This document shows, in pieces, positions 27,455 to 38,156 of a stretch of 62,907 nucleotides of DNA. Numbering within the stretch: the first letter of the stretch is position 1; every line of letters starts with the position of its first letter. The position numbers and the translations under genes were made by a program. Source of the DNA: Helicobacteraceae bacterium. Lineage in GTDB: Bacteria > Campylobacterota > Campylobacteria > Campylobacterales > Sulfurimonadaceae. The notes below the pieces were generated by a model. That model saw nothing but the letters and a program-made list of their open reading frames with translations, had not been told where the DNA came from and ran no database searches. Where the stretch lies: assembly GCA_027023805.1 (NCBI GenBank), contig JALVUF010000070.1:1-62907 (forward strand), written 5' to 3'.

Positions 27455-28356
27455 TCGTCTATCCTCAACTTTGTAAACTTAATATAAATCGCCAAACTGA
27501 CAATCAATATTCCTACTCCAGCTAAAATATAAGTTGCATATATAAGCTCTGACGGAGATGAAATAGCAAACTTAAATACAAGCATTAAAGCCTCGATAGA
27601 GAGTGCAATGATGATAGAACCCAAAAATCTAACCATGGTTTTATGCGGTCCCGAGACATCACGTTCTTTTAATCTTCCCATAAACTCCTCTTCAATTAAA
27701 GTTTTAGCAAGATCGAAAATAGCCAATGATAATGTAAGCAAAATAGTTGAATTAAACATCTCTTTAATCTCAAAATGCGACGGCATAATTCCATGCTTCA
27801 TAAAGCTCTCCGTACCTTTTAAAAATAACATTAAAGCAATACCCAAAAGAGCCACGGAAAACAAAGCATATGCATATTTAAAAAAGGTATTAAACAATGT
27901 ATCTACATGATTTAATGTAGAAATCTTTAATACCTCTGCTAGCGGCATATCTAAACATGCAATATATAGTAAATTTCCATCTTTATCACATATAGGCTGC
28001 GATATGGTGATTGTCAGATTGCCGTTTATAAGCGAAGGATACGGATCAGTCATTGTGCATCGTTTCTCTTTTACGGCTCTGTAATAATAAGCTCTATCTG
28101 AGCGCATCTTACCTATATCTTCATCAATGTTACCATGAATCGTGTATGATGGTGAAACCTGAGCACCACTGTTATCAAGAACATATACACCATCACAAGT
28201 CTCAAGTTCAGATTTTATTTTAAGCAAGCCGGCACTTACCATATTAAGTGAAATAGATGGCAGTTTATTGGGTATGTTTTTAGAAAACAGGTAACAAAAA
28301 TATGCTCTAGCTTTTGTACGACTTTCAGAAAATTTTTGAATATCTAAAGCAACCAT
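27451..28356 (-). CDS. Membrane protein with Cache-like sensor domain
   Basis: Residues 1-160 resemble a PDC/Cache-type sensor fold (CDGVYVLDNSGAQVSPSY ... RAYYYRAVKEKRCTMTDPYPS ... TISQPICDKDGNLLYIACLDM). Four hydrophobic helices follow at about 165-185, 203-225, 240-265 and 270-292. There is no kinase, methyl-accepting or GGDEF output domain. The first membrane helix comes after the sensor domain, so the sensor may be cytoplasmic. It leads the hisH-hisA transcript with a 4-base overlap, suggesting co-regulation, but I can offer no function. Confidence 0.65.
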   Translation of the reverse strand: MVALDIQKFSESRTKARAYFCYLFSKNIPNKLPSISLNMVSAGLLKIKSELETCDGVYVLDNSGAQVSPSYTIHGNIDEDIGKMRSDRAYYYRAVKEKRCTMTDPYPSLINGNLTITISQPICDKDGNLLYIACLDMPLAEVLKISTLNHVDTLFNTFFKYAYALFSVALLGIALMLFLKGTESFMKHGIMPSHFEIKEMFNSTILLTLSLAIFDLAKTLIEEEFMGRLKERDVSGPHKTMVRFLGSIIIALSIEALMLVFKFAISSPSELIYATYILAGVGILIVSLAIYIKFTKLRIDD

Positions 28357-28459
28357 CTTGTAAGCACCTTTTTTTATTTGTCATTATACCAAATTATTAC
28401 TCAGACAATCTCTAACAAAACCTAAAAAAAGAGTTTTTTTGAAATTTTTTAGCTAGGAT

Positions 28460-28468
28460 TGGTATAAT
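28460..28468 (+). promoter_or_regulatory. Extended -10 promoter of waaC, probably leaderless
   Basis: TGGTATAAT lies at 28460-28468, behind a T-rich stretch. The TATAAT ends only 7 bases before the waaC ATG at 28476, so transcription should begin at or next to the start codon. No Shine-Dalgarno is visible upstream, which agrees with a leaderless message. Confidence 0.6.
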
Positions 28469-28475
28469 TACATCA

Positions 28476-29471
28476 ATGAAACATTCCTATAAACATATAG
28501 CCGTTATCAGATTATCGGCACTTGGAGATATCATAAACGCTACTGTTGTACTGCAGTTTATTAAACAGACATATCCCGATACTAAGATAGATTGGATTTG
28601 TGAAGACTCGTTTGCGCCTTTGCTTGAGACTCATCCGCTAATAAATCAAGTATATACCGTTAATCTAAAGCAGATAAAAAAACAAAAAAGTCTGAAACTT
28701 TTTATAAAATTGATATCAAAACTAAAGAAGTTGCCGACTTACGATCTGATTATAGATATGCAGGGACTTTTAAAATCATCAATTATAGCAAGAATTATAG
28801 ATAAAAACATACACGGATACAGCAGATACAGCGCGCGCGAAGCTATAGCATCTATTTTTTATCAAACACATTCAAGTATTGCATATACACAAAACATCAT
28901 TAAAAGGAATATAACGCTTATAAATGATGCGTTAAACTTACATGTAACAAAAGAGATGATAGATAACAAAGACCCGTTGCTTCAGATATACACTAAACCT
29001 GACTTTGCTCCGCAACAATATATAGTTGTAGTTACGGGTGCATCTTACAAAAATAAAATCTATCCAAAAGAAAAACTAGTTGAAGTCTGTAAAGCTTTTT
29101 CATGTAAAATATATCTAACATGGGGTACAAATAGTGAAAAAAAAGACGCCGGTTTTATTGAAGCTCATTGCAAAAATGCCACGATAACACCTAAACTAAA
29201 TCTAAACGAACTATCAGCACTTATATGTCATTCATCTTTAACCATAGGAAACGACACGGGACCAACTCATCTTGCCTGGGCGTATAACAAACCCTCCATT
29301 GTAATATTTGGGCCGACAAACGAAAGAATGATGTATGAAACAGATATTAATCTGGCAGTATGCTCTAATACAAAGGTAGATATTTCGCGTATTAATAAAA
29401 ACGATACATCTATCGACAGTATTTCACCTCAAACAATCATCAATCAAGCCATGGAGATTTTAAAATGCTGA
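28476..29471 (+). CDS. waaC: Lipopolysaccharide heptosyltransferase I
   Basis: Adds the first heptose to Kdo in the LPS inner core. A GT-B glycosyltransferase of family 9: N-terminal AVIRLSALGDIINATVVLQF, DLIIDMQGLLKS, and the donor-site region SLTIGNDTGPTHLAWAYNKPSIVIFGPT (landmarks given as separate short motifs: GNDTGPTHLA, VIFGPT). The 331-residue length is usual. It overlaps waaM by 7 bases, as in C. jejuni. Confidence 0.9.
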   Translation: MKHSYKHIAVIRLSALGDIINATVVLQFIKQTYPDTKIDWICEDSFAPLLETHPLINQVYTVNLKQIKKQKSLKLFIKLISKLKKLPTYDLIIDMQGLLKSSIIARIIDKNIHGYSRYSAREAIASIFYQTHSSIAYTQNIIKRNITLINDALNLHVTKEMIDNKDPLLQIYTKPDFAPQQYIVVVTGASYKNKIYPKEKLVEVCKAFSCKIYLTWGTNSEKKDAGFIEAHCKNATITPKLNLNELSALICHSSLTIGNDTGPTHLAWAYNKPSIVIFGPTNERMMYETDINLAVCSNTKVDISRINKNDTSIDSISPQTIINQAMEILKC

Positions 29472-30355
29472 GCTTTTATAGTTTTTTAGTTTTTGAAAAG
29501 ATAATTATGTTATTTCCAAAAACCGCAAGGAAGAAATTTTTTATAGGGATTGCAAATCTTGCATATACTCTTAGCAAAAGATATACAAAAGTGGCATCTC
29601 AAAACCTTAAATTTGTATATGGAGAGGATATAAGCAAAGAGCTTATAGAAGATATAACTAAAAGTTCATATCAAACTCTTGCTGTGAATTTTTTACATAC
29701 AATACAAGGGCATTACGAATCAGTTGATGATATTGCCAAAAATATAACCTTTAAAAATATTGGTGTAGTAAAAAAGGCCAAAGAGCAAAACAGACCTATT
29801 ATTTTTATAACAGCGCATTATGGGGCTTGGGAATTGGGTGCGCAGATGTTAAGTGCGCAAATCGTACCTTTAACCGTTGTTTATAAGAGTATGAAAAATA
29901 GATATTTCAATAACTATATTTTAAGTGCAAGGTCAAAGTGGAATATAGATTATGTCGAAAAACACGGCGCTGCAAAAAGCTTGATTAAACGCCTTAAAAA
30001 TAAACAGTCAGTGGCATTTTTAATGGATATCAATGTCAATAAAAAGGACGGACTTAAAGTTAATTTTTTAAATCATCCAACTCTTCAGACAAAAATCACA
30101 GGATATCTTGCCAGAAAATTTGATGCGGCACTCATCCCGATACTAATACATAAAACAAATCAAACAGATGAGAGTTATGTAATCGAAGCTTATGATGAGC
30201 TCATAGTACCAAAAACAGAAGATATGAATCATGATATTTTGATCTCTACACAACTACAAGCGTCCTGGCTTACAAAAGAGATATTTAAAAACCCAAAACC
30301 GTGGTTTTGGATACATAGAAGATGGAAAAATGATTATCCGCAAATCTATAAATAG
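29465..30355 (+). CDS. waaM: Lipid A late acyltransferase (HtrB/WaaM)
   Basis: Transfers a secondary acyl chain to lipid A at the inner membrane. The catalytic HxxxxE motif is HYGAWE, and VAFLMDINVNKKDGLKVNFLNHP matches the second conserved block (seen as MDINVNKKDG). An N-terminal hydrophobic segment anchors the protein. At 296 residues it fits the family. Chain specificity cannot be read from the sequence. Confidence 0.88.
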   Translation: MLSFYSFLVFEKIIMLFPKTARKKFFIGIANLAYTLSKRYTKVASQNLKFVYGEDISKELIEDITKSSYQTLAVNFLHTIQGHYESVDDIAKNITFKNIGVVKKAKEQNRPIIFITAHYGAWELGAQMLSAQIVPLTVVYKSMKNRYFNNYILSARSKWNIDYVEKHGAAKSLIKRLKNKQSVAFLMDINVNKKDGLKVNFLNHPTLQTKITGYLARKFDAALIPILIHKTNQTDESYVIEAYDELIVPKTEDMNHDILISTQLQASWLTKEIFKNPKPWFWIHRRWKNDYPQIYK

Positions 30356-30362
30356 ATACTCC

Positions 30363-31400
30363 TTATTCTATAATACTATTTGATTTAACTTCGATAAGCT
30401 TGATCAGTGCCAGAAAAAAAGATGTAATTGCCGGTCCTAAGATCATGCCCCAAAAACCAAATGAAGCCAATCCTGCAATAATAGCAAAAAAGATTATCAA
30501 TTCGTTTAGCTCTACGTTTGATTTTATTAGTCTAGTATTTATCTCTTTAATTATTATAGGTTTTATAAATGTATCGGCTATTATGGATATAACAATGATT
30601 GAATAAACAGATATAAAAATAGCTTCATTCATATGTCCCAGACTCAGTTCATAAAAAGCAAAAGGAAGCCACATAACCACACCGCCGACAACAGGTATTA
30701 AAGAGGTGAAGCCATACATTATGCCATACAAAAGCCCGTTATATCCAAGATATGTTACAGCTATCCCAAAAAGCGCTCCCTCTAAAATAGCAGTTGCTAA
30801 GATAGAATAAAAAACCGTACTCATCACGGAAGAGAGTTCATATATTATCAGACCGCTTTCGTTATCAGAAAATTTAATTATTTTTTTCGTAAACTTTACA
30901 ATAGCCTCACCATAATACTGAGCAAAAAAATAAAAAATAATAATTAAAAAAGTATTTTTTAAAAAGCCGGCACTATACACACCCACCGCTCCTGCTAACG
31001 AAAGTGCTCTGGATGCCATGTTGTTCAACTGAATATGACTTACAATATCTCCAACATACGGCTTTATAAAAGTAAGATATTGAGGTGGCTGAATTAAAAA
31101 AGCTTTAGCAGTGTGAATAGTTTTAGAAATAATCGTCGGATCCAAATGATTAAGTTCAAGTGTTAGATTAGTTAAAAAATATCCCAAAGGAACAAAAAAC
31201 AGCACTGCAAGCAAAAAAGTATTGATTATTGCTCCAAGCAATCGTGATTTTGTAAGAATCGTAAAATATGCCTGTACTTTAGCAGTTGATATAGCTAAAA
31301 GAGCCGCAATTAAAAAAGTTAGCAAAAACGGCTTATACAGCAGATACATCCAATACATTGATGAAGCAAAAAGAAGTAATAAAAAGTATTGGGGCTTCAT
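30363..31400 (-). CDS. AI-2E family (PerM/UPF0118) transporter
   Basis: A 345-residue integral membrane protein with about eight hydrophobic segments and the family pattern: a paired helix at the start, an extended soluble section around 65-140, and a C-terminal region with [17 protein letters not shown] and [14 protein letters not shown]. Members have been linked to AI-2 export or sodium/proton exchange; substrate is not predictable. The start overlaps the ruvB stop by 4 bases. Confidence 0.8.
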   Translation of the reverse strand: MKPQYFLLLLFASSMYWMYLLYKPFLLTFLIAALLAISTAKVQAYFTILTKSRLLGAIINTFLLAVLFFVPLGYFLTNLTLELNHLDPTIISKTIHTAKAFLIQPPQYLTFIKPYVGDIVSHIQLNNMASRALSLAGAVGVYSAGFLKNTFLIIIFYFFAQYYGEAIVKFTKKIIKFSDNESGLIIYELSSVMSTVFYSILATAILEGALFGIAVTYLGYNGLLYGIMYGFTSLIPVVGGVVMWLPFAFYELSLGHMNEAIFISVYSIIVISIIADTFIKPIIIKEINTRLIKSNVELNELIIFFAIIAGLASFGFWGMILGPAITSFFLALIKLIEVKSNSIIE

Positions 31401-32404
31401 TCAAATAAGCCTTGTTGTGGATTTTCAACTTTTAAAACCTCAAAAGTTTTTTGTGTCGGCAGTCTTCCTTTGGCAGTTCTTTGGATATAACCGTTAGCTA
31501 TAAGATAAGGCTCTAAAACATCTTCGATAGTTCCTTCATCTTCACTTAAAGATGCCGCTATGGAACTAAGCCCCATAGGACGACCTTTGGCCATGACAAG
31601 CAGTTCCAATAACCGTATATCCATCTCATCAAACCCATATGAATTTATACCAAGCTCTTCAAGAGCATACAATGTTAGCCCGCGCTTTATAACACTATCA
31701 CCTCCAACCTCTGCAAAATCTCTCACACGCTTTAACAGCCTAAGAGCGATTCTGGGCGTTCCGCGACTACGTTTTGCAATCTCTAAGGCTGCATCTTTAT
31801 CTATAATCTTTTCAAGTTTTTTAGATGCTTGCATAACAATCAAAGAAAGTTCATCAGGTGAGTAGAAATTCATTCTAAAATTCATGCCAAATCTGTCACG
31901 AAGAGGATTTGAAAGCATACCCGCTCTTGTTGTCGCTCCTATGAGAGTAAAACGATGTAGATCAATTTTAACGGTTTGAGCAGCAGGACCGCTTCCTATG
32001 ATGATATCTATTCGAAAATCTTCCATAGATGAATACAAAATCTCTTCAACAGCAGGAGAGAGACGATGAATTTCATCTATAAATAAAATATCGCCCTCCT
32101 GCAGATTTGTCAAAATTGCCGCTAAATCACCACCCTTTTCAATCATTGGCGCTGCCGTGACTTTTATGTTTGCATTCATTTCATTTGCTACAATAAAAGC
32201 CAATGTTGTCTTACCAAGGCCGGGCGGTCCGAAAAAAAGCATATGATCAAGCGCTTCTTCACGTTGCTTACTGGCTTGTATAAACACAGAAAGATTTTTT
32301 TTGATCTGCTCTTGACCGACATATTGACTCCAAACATCAGGTCGTAAGGTAATTTCACCACTCTCTTCTGCCGTAAATTTCTCGATCTCTACTAAACGCT
32401 CCAT
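31397..32404 (-). CDS. ruvB: Holliday junction branch migration helicase RuvB
   Basis: AAA+ motor that drives branch migration with RuvA. Walker A is GPPGLGKTT, Walker [10 protein letters not shown], sensor 1 GATTRAGML, and the arginine-finger region LRDRFG. A C-terminal winged helix ends with the conserved [15 protein letters not shown]-type segment. Length 335 residues. It starts 9 bases after panB. Confidence 0.96.
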   Translation of the reverse strand: MERLVEIEKFTAEESGEITLRPDVWSQYVGQEQIKKNLSVFIQASKQREEALDHMLFFGPPGLGKTTLAFIVANEMNANIKVTAAPMIEKGGDLAAILTNLQEGDILFIDEIHRLSPAVEEILYSSMEDFRIDIIIGSGPAAQTVKIDLHRFTLIGATTRAGMLSNPLRDRFGMNFRMNFYSPDELSLIVMQASKKLEKIIDKDAALEIAKRSRGTPRIALRLLKRVRDFAEVGGDSVIKRGLTLYALEELGINSYGFDEMDIRLLELLVMAKGRPMGLSSIAASLSEDEGTIEDVLEPYLIANGYIQRTAKGRLPTQKTFEVLKVENPQQGLFE

Positions 32405-32413
32405 ATCGACCCT

Positions 32414-33205
32414 TTAATACGAATATTCTTGGCTTGGGAATATTCCTGAGGCAACTTCATCGGCATACTGCCTGACGGCATCTTTTATTAACTCTGCGCC
32501 GTTTAGATATTTTTTCACAAATTTTGGCGTAAACTCCTCAAACAGACCAAGCATATCCGAATAAACCAACACTTGACCGTCAACACCGCGTCCGGCACCT
32601 ATACCTACTACCGGAATATCAATATCTTGAGCTACTTTAGTGGCCACATCTGCTTTAACGCCTTCTATAACTATACAAAAAGCTCCTGCATTTTGCAATT
32701 CTCTAGCATCTTCCATTAAAGAAAGCGCACTTTTTTCATCCCTGCCTTTAACTTTATATCCGCCTTCACTTCTAACTGATTGAGGTAGCAGACCTATATG
32801 TCCGCATACCGCAATACCGTGACTAGTCAAATGCTTAACTATACCTGCTTTTGAAGCATCACCCTCAAGCTTAACGGCATCCACCTTTGTGTTTTGAAAA
32901 ATTTTAGTTGCATTTTGTAGCGCTTGTTTTTTTGAATTGTAAGTTCCAAAAGGCATATCGCATATAACAAAACTAGAAGGAGCTCCTTTACAAACGGCAT
33001 TTGCGTGATAGATCATCTGATTTAGAGTCGCACTTAGCGTATCCCCTTGACCCGCAAAACTCATGTTTAGACTATCACCTACCAATAAAATATCAACACT
33101 CTGTTCAAACAATTTTGCAAATAAAGCGTCATATGCAGTCAACATAACAAGAGGACGTTCGCCTTTAGAGTTTAAAATTTTAGTAATCGTCATTTTTTTT
33201 GTCAT
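32414..33205 (-). CDS. panB: 3-methyl-2-oxobutanoate hydroxymethyltransferase
   Basis: First committed step of pantothenate and CoA synthesis. Landmarks are MLTAYDALFAKLFEQ, LVGDSLNM, DMPFGTY, KLEGD, CGHIGLLPQSV and GIGAGRGVDGQVLVYSDMLG in parts (GIGAGRG, DGQVLV). At 263 residues it has the usual length. First gene of panB-ruvB-transporter and divergent from the Hpt gene. Confidence 0.95.
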   Translation of the reverse strand: MTKKMTITKILNSKGERPLVMLTAYDALFAKLFEQSVDILLVGDSLNMSFAGQGDTLSATLNQMIYHANAVCKGAPSSFVICDMPFGTYNSKKQALQNATKIFQNTKVDAVKLEGDASKAGIVKHLTSHGIAVCGHIGLLPQSVRSEGGYKVKGRDEKSALSLMEDARELQNAGAFCIVIEGVKADVATKVAQDIDIPVVGIGAGRGVDGQVLVYSDMLGLFEEFTPKFVKKYLNGAELIKDAVRQYADEVASGIFPSQEYSY

Positions 33206-33254
33206 TTATGTTTTCTTTTCATAACTAATCTTAACATGGATTTTAGCCAAAAAA

Positions 33255-33263
33255 TGATATAAT
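33255..33263 (+). promoter_or_regulatory. Extended -10 promoter of the Hpt gene
   Basis: TGATATAAT at 33255-33263 lies 27 bases before the ATG at 33290, with an AGGAG ribosome site between (33275-33279). Confidence 0.6.
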
Positions 33264-33289
33264 GCACATTAAATAGGAGAATATTCACT

Positions 33290-33688
33290 ATGGGTGCAAG
33301 ACAAAATCTAGAAAACAACTTTGATTTTGAGATTGTAGATGAATTTTTGGACCATTATGGCATTATGCTCGAATTGTTAGAGCCTTTAATTGCAAAGTTG
33401 GATAAAGAAGATAATTATCACGAAAATCTCAATGAGCTGTTTCGGATTTTTCATAATCTAAAATCTGCATCAAGTTTTTTGAAAATTGAACCCATAAGCC
33501 GGTTAACGTCTTTTGTAGAAAATTATTTAGATACATTGCGCAGCTACCCGGGGATGGCAAGCGAAGAAGTTATCACATGGTTATTTAAAATCCATGATAT
33601 GCTTCTTGTGTGGCACGATGATTTGCAACTGGACAAAAAGCTTAGCAAAATAGATTTCTCCCTATTAAAACTACCAGACAACGGATAA
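33290..33688 (+). CDS. Stand-alone histidine phosphotransfer (Hpt)-like protein
   Basis: A 132-residue all-helical protein. The central motif LFRIFHNLKSASSFLKI matches the Hpt signature (hydrophobic-x-x-HxLKGxA) with the phosphoacceptor His retained; Ser replaces the usual Gly. It has no kinase or receiver domain, so it would shuttle phosphate between separate partners or be related to the CheA P1 domain. It lies 3 bases upstream of trpA, an unexpected neighbour, so partner genes are probably elsewhere. Confidence 0.7.
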   Translation: MGARQNLENNFDFEIVDEFLDHYGIMLELLEPLIAKLDKEDNYHENLNELFRIFHNLKSASSFLKIEPISRLTSFVENYLDTLRSYPGMASEEVITWLFKIHDMLLVWHDDLQLDKKLSKIDFSLLKLPDNG

Positions 33689-33691
33689 ACA

Positions 33692-34432
33692 TTGAAAAAA
33701 TTAGTAGCATACATAACTTCTTGCTATCCGGAGAAATCTTTTAGTATTGATTTAGCCCTTTCATTAGCACAGCACGGAGTTGACAGCCTGGAACTAGGTG
33801 TTCCATTTTCAGATCCTGTAGCAGACGGTCCCGTTATAGAAGAAGCCAATCATTTGTCGCTGCAAAGTGGATTTAAATTTCAAGATCTTTTAGATATCTC
33901 ACGCGAAATATCACAGGAAATTGACACTTTGTGGATGGGATATTTTAATCCGTTTTATCAATACAAAATAGATAAACTGACAAAAGTAATGCAAAACCTG
34001 CATGTAAGCGGTTTAATTATACCGGATCTGCCTTTTGAAGAAGCACTGGTATATGAGACGATATTTCAAAAACATTCTATAGCAAATATCTCTTTTGTTG
34101 CACCTACCGATTCTGATGAACGTATCAAAAAGATAACCAAAAATGCGCAGAAATTTATATATATGGTAGCTTATGCCGGTATTACGGGAACTTCTGCAAG
34201 CGAGGATTTAACACCTTTTATCTCATCAATTCGAACTCATACATCCACACCTGTATATGTAGGATTTGGAGTAAACGAAACAACAGCAAAGGAAAAATCT
34301 AAAAATACCGATGGTGTTATCGTTGGATCCGCTTTTGTTAAAATACTGCTAAATGAAAATCTTAGTTACACAAATAAAATTGAGCAATGCTGCAATCTCG
34401 CAGATATTATAAAAAATGAAATAAATATATAA
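33692..34432 (+). CDS. trpA: Tryptophan synthase alpha chain
   Basis: Cleaves indole-3-glycerol phosphate in tryptophan synthesis. Catalytic Glu and Asp are visible in SLELGVPFSDPVADGPVI and in GLIIPDLPFEEA. The phosphate-binding loops VGFGV and VIVGSAFV are present. The start is TTG, 3 bases after the Hpt stop. The rest of the trp genes, including trpB, are not adjacent, and trpA is followed by the 803-base decayed region. Confidence 0.94.
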   Translation: MKKLVAYITSCYPEKSFSIDLALSLAQHGVDSLELGVPFSDPVADGPVIEEANHLSLQSGFKFQDLLDISREISQEIDTLWMGYFNPFYQYKIDKLTKVMQNLHVSGLIIPDLPFEEALVYETIFQKHSIANISFVAPTDSDERIKKITKNAQKFIYMVAYAGITGTSASEDLTPFISSIRTHTSTPVYVGFGVNETTAKEKSKNTDGVIVGSAFVKILLNENLSYTNKIEQCCNLADIIKNEINI

Positions 34433-35235
34433 CAAATCTTCCCACCACCAACATCAAACAAATCCCTATAAATAGGTACATTCAGAGATCTTAGAAATTT
34501 TTTTGATGATTACGCCTAAGAATGTTGCATTAGTAGTTTGTTTTTCTAGGGACATTAGGTACTCCTACTCTTTAGTTGGGTTGGGTTTGGTATAAGCACT
34601 CATGTGTTTTAATTAAGCCTTTTTATTAGCATTTTCGATATTTTCATCAACTTGTAATTCATCTAATGAATTAATGATTAATATAAAAGTTATCTTTATA
34701 TTTTCCATCATTCATGCTACTATTTACATAGTCTAACATTTCTGGATTTATATCAAATCCAATATATTTACGATTTAATTTTTCACATTCAAAAAGTGAT
34801 GTGCCACTTCCCATGAATGGTTATAATATTGTTTCGTTTTCTTTTGTATATCTTCTGATTAATTAGTTTGAAATTTGAGGTATGAAATTACTATCATAAA
34901 TATTTTTATGCTTACCACTTTTATCTCTTTCGTTTATCATCCAAAGAGAATCCGTATTTATATCTAGCTCTTTCCAATTTTTTAAATCTAAATCATTATG
35001 TTTCATGTTGTTATATTATCTAAAAAATTCCATGAGTTTGATAAAGTAAATTTTTAATAACAGCTAGAGTAACAACCATCGTGACCAATAATTTTCCCGC
35101 TAGGGTAAATTAGTCGTTTCTTGTGTTTGTTATACCAAAATACTTAATATTATCGCTAAACAAAGTTTGCCTTGAATCTAAACCTTTTAAGTATTGTTGA
35201 ATATGACATTTCTTATGCTCAGGCACTTATTGGCA
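34433..35235. other. 803-base region with no intact gene
   Basis: This is the longest stretch without an intact gene. On the minus strand it holds the remnant of a DNA methyltransferase (34613-35006), a 29-codon frame with an AGGAG ribosome site (34466-34555), and an unexplained 39-codon open stretch (35110-35226) with Cys and His residues. No tRNA, transposase or terminal repeat is visible. It looks like a decayed insertion between trpA and the guaB-RDD genes. Confidence 0.7.
34613..35006 (-). pseudogene. Decayed DNA methyltransferase remnant
   Basis: Reading from ATG 35006, the minus strand gives an N-terminus with DSLWMINERDKSGKH, FIPQIS, a stop (where NQLIRRYT is expected), LIRRYTKENETIL, a second stop (where Asp of DPF is expected), then PFMGSGTSLFECEKLNRKYIGFD. 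The last block is the SAM-binding motif of N4/N6 DNA methylases. After TAA at 34671-34673 the neighbouring frame continues (INSLDELQVDENIENANKKA) to a stop at 34613-34615, implying a frameshift. The catalytic PPY region is missing. It is a truncated, multiply broken gene. Confidence 0.8.
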
Positions 35236-35742
35236 TTATTTATCATATATTACACATGTTTTGGCCAATAAATCATGTATGCCGCGCTTATCATCTCTAA
35301 AGGCTATCATAACAAATCCAAAACACAAAGGCAGAGTCGAGATGATATAACCTATGAATCTAACCAATGCCTGTGATGTGCTAATAGGTTGTAATGTTTT
35401 AGCATCAACAATTTTAATTTTCATAATTTTCTTACCGGGTGTTGCGCCTCTAAAATTTTTCCAAAACACAGTTACAACAAAAGCTAACAGTGTCTCCGTA
35501 ACGACTTCCCAAAATAATGAATTATGACCATTTTGGTTAAGATAATACATTGTCATATTAACATTGCCTGCTTGGGCAGTTTTAAAAGCGTCTAATAGTG
35601 ACGCTATGTTCATATAATTTCCATTACTGATAATATATATCAAATAAACTAACGGTAAACCTACAACAACCGTATCAATCATTGAAGCTACAAAACGCAC
35701 CCAAAAACCGGCATATCTTACATGTAAATTATCTTGCGGCAT
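35236..35742 (-). CDS. RDD family membrane protein
   Basis: A 168-residue protein with three membrane helices (about 15-37, 75-95 and 125-147). The RDD features are the first-helix segment FWVRFVASMIDT with Arg and Asp, TPGKKIMKIKIVDA, and a C-terminal DDKRGIHDLLAKT. The function of the family is poorly defined; some members act as sodium/proton exchangers. It lies 14 bases downstream of guaB and probably shares its transcript. Confidence 0.85.
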   Translation of the reverse strand: MPQDNLHVRYAGFWVRFVASMIDTVVVGLPLVYLIYIISNGNYMNIASLLDAFKTAQAGNVNMTMYYLNQNGHNSLFWEVVTETLLAFVVTVFWKNFRGATPGKKIMKIKIVDAKTLQPISTSQALVRFIGYIISTLPLCFGFVMIAFRDDKRGIHDLLAKTCVIYDK

Positions 35743-35756
35743 AAAAAGTCAGACAA

Positions 35757-37229
<1,473 letters not shown>

Positions 37230-37289
37230 TTATATATTGTGTAATTGTAGCCATTATTTTGTTAAAAAAATGTAAAAATTTATTTTTTC

Positions 37290-37318
37290 TTGACTTATGT
37301 TAGAAAAATATATATAAT
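37290..37318 (+). promoter_or_regulatory. Near-consensus sigma70 promoter of the DsrE-family gene
   Basis: TTGACT (37290-37295), a 17-base spacer and TATAAT (37313-37318). The transcript would start near 37325 and carry a leader of about 60 bases before the ATG at 37384, where AAAGGA gives a ribosome site. One of only two good -35/-10 pairs noticed in the window. Confidence 0.75.
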
Positions 37319-37383
37319 ACTATTCTATTTAGCTAAATTACTAATTATATATTTAGCAATACACAAACTAAAGGATAACCATA

Positions 37384-37737
37384 ATGATCACAATCATACT
37401 TAACCATCAGCCATATGACGGAACAGATGTATCATGGAATGCGCTTAGATTAGCTAAGACCTTACATAAAAACGGTGAAAAGGTAAACATATTTCTTATG
37501 AATGATGCAGTTGATTTAGCTAGAGACATAACAAAAAAACCGGATAACTATGAGTATAATTTGGTAAATATGTTAAAAGATATGCTTAAAGACGGTATTA
37601 ATTTACAGGTGTGTGGAACTTGTAATGCACGTTGTGGTATATATAAAAATGAACCTTATTTTGATGATAACATATCTTCTACCATGCAAAAATTATCAGA
37701 ATGGGTCAGTCAAAGTCAGCAGGTGCTTACATTTTAA
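37384..37737 (+). CDS. DsrE-family cytoplasmic sulfur-relay-like protein
   Basis: A 117-residue single-domain protein of the DsrE/DsrF-like fold: ITIILNHQPYDGTDVSWNALRLA at the N-terminus (seen as NHQPYDGTD), VNIFLMNDAV, and a Cys-rich C-terminal loop VCGTCNARCGI. The three cysteines are candidates for sulfur carriage. No signal peptide, so cytoplasmic. It has a strong promoter of its own and is followed by a hairpin at its stop codon. The partner enzymes are unknown. Confidence 0.8.
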   Translation: MITIILNHQPYDGTDVSWNALRLAKTLHKNGEKVNIFLMNDAVDLARDITKKPDNYEYNLVNMLKDMLKDGINLQVCGTCNARCGIYKNEPYFDDNISSTMQKLSEWVSQSQQVLTF

Positions 37738-37757
37738 TTCTAGTATCAAACTAGAAT
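37737..37757 (+). terminator. Hairpin at the stop codon of the DsrE-family gene
   Basis: ATTCTAGT (37737-37744) pairs with ACTAGAAT (37750-37757) across a 5-base loop. There is no strict T run after it, only TTAATATTTT. It lies between convergent genes and may stop transcripts from either side. Confidence 0.45.
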
Positions 37758-37808
37758 AAATTAATATTTTAGCTTGATGCATAACAGATAAGTTTCATGG
37801 CATTACGG

Positions 37809-38147
37809 CTACCTGTTTTTTTCATAATTATCTACCATTAGCGTAAAACAAGATGATAGCTCTTTTACGACATCAATATTTGGTTCTATATATATCTTAT
37901 TTCCCTTTTTTGTCATAGTAATAATATCGGCATCTTTTAATTCTTTTAGGTGTCTTGATATTGTCGGTAATGCAAAATCAAAATGCTCGGCTATCGTTGT
38001 CACACATGTTGCTTGTGCGATAATATCTTGCTTAGTATTATCAATTGAACAGGCATAACCTCCTGTGAATATATTTTTAAAGATACTAAATCTGGTCTCA
38101 TTTCCTAAAGCTTTAAAAATCTTTACCTTTGCTTCTTGATTTAACAT
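37809..38147 (-). CDS. ArsR-family transcriptional regulator
   Basis: A 112-residue winged-helix protein. The N-terminal helix KIFKALGNETRFSIFKNIF and recognition helix FALPTISRHLKELKDADII fit ArsR/SmtB. Two cysteines (about C33 and C48) lie before the recognition helix and could bind metal or respond to thiol chemistry. It starts 9 bases after the upstream nuclease-like gene with an AAGGAG ribosome site. The convergent DsrE-family gene is a possible functional associate; target unknown. Confidence 0.8.
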   Translation of the reverse strand: MLNQEAKVKIFKALGNETRFSIFKNIFTGGYACSIDNTKQDIIAQATCVTTIAEHFDFALPTISRHLKELKDADIITMTKKGNKIYIEPNIDVVKELSSCFTLMVDNYEKNR

Positions 38148-38156
38148 TTTTCTCCT

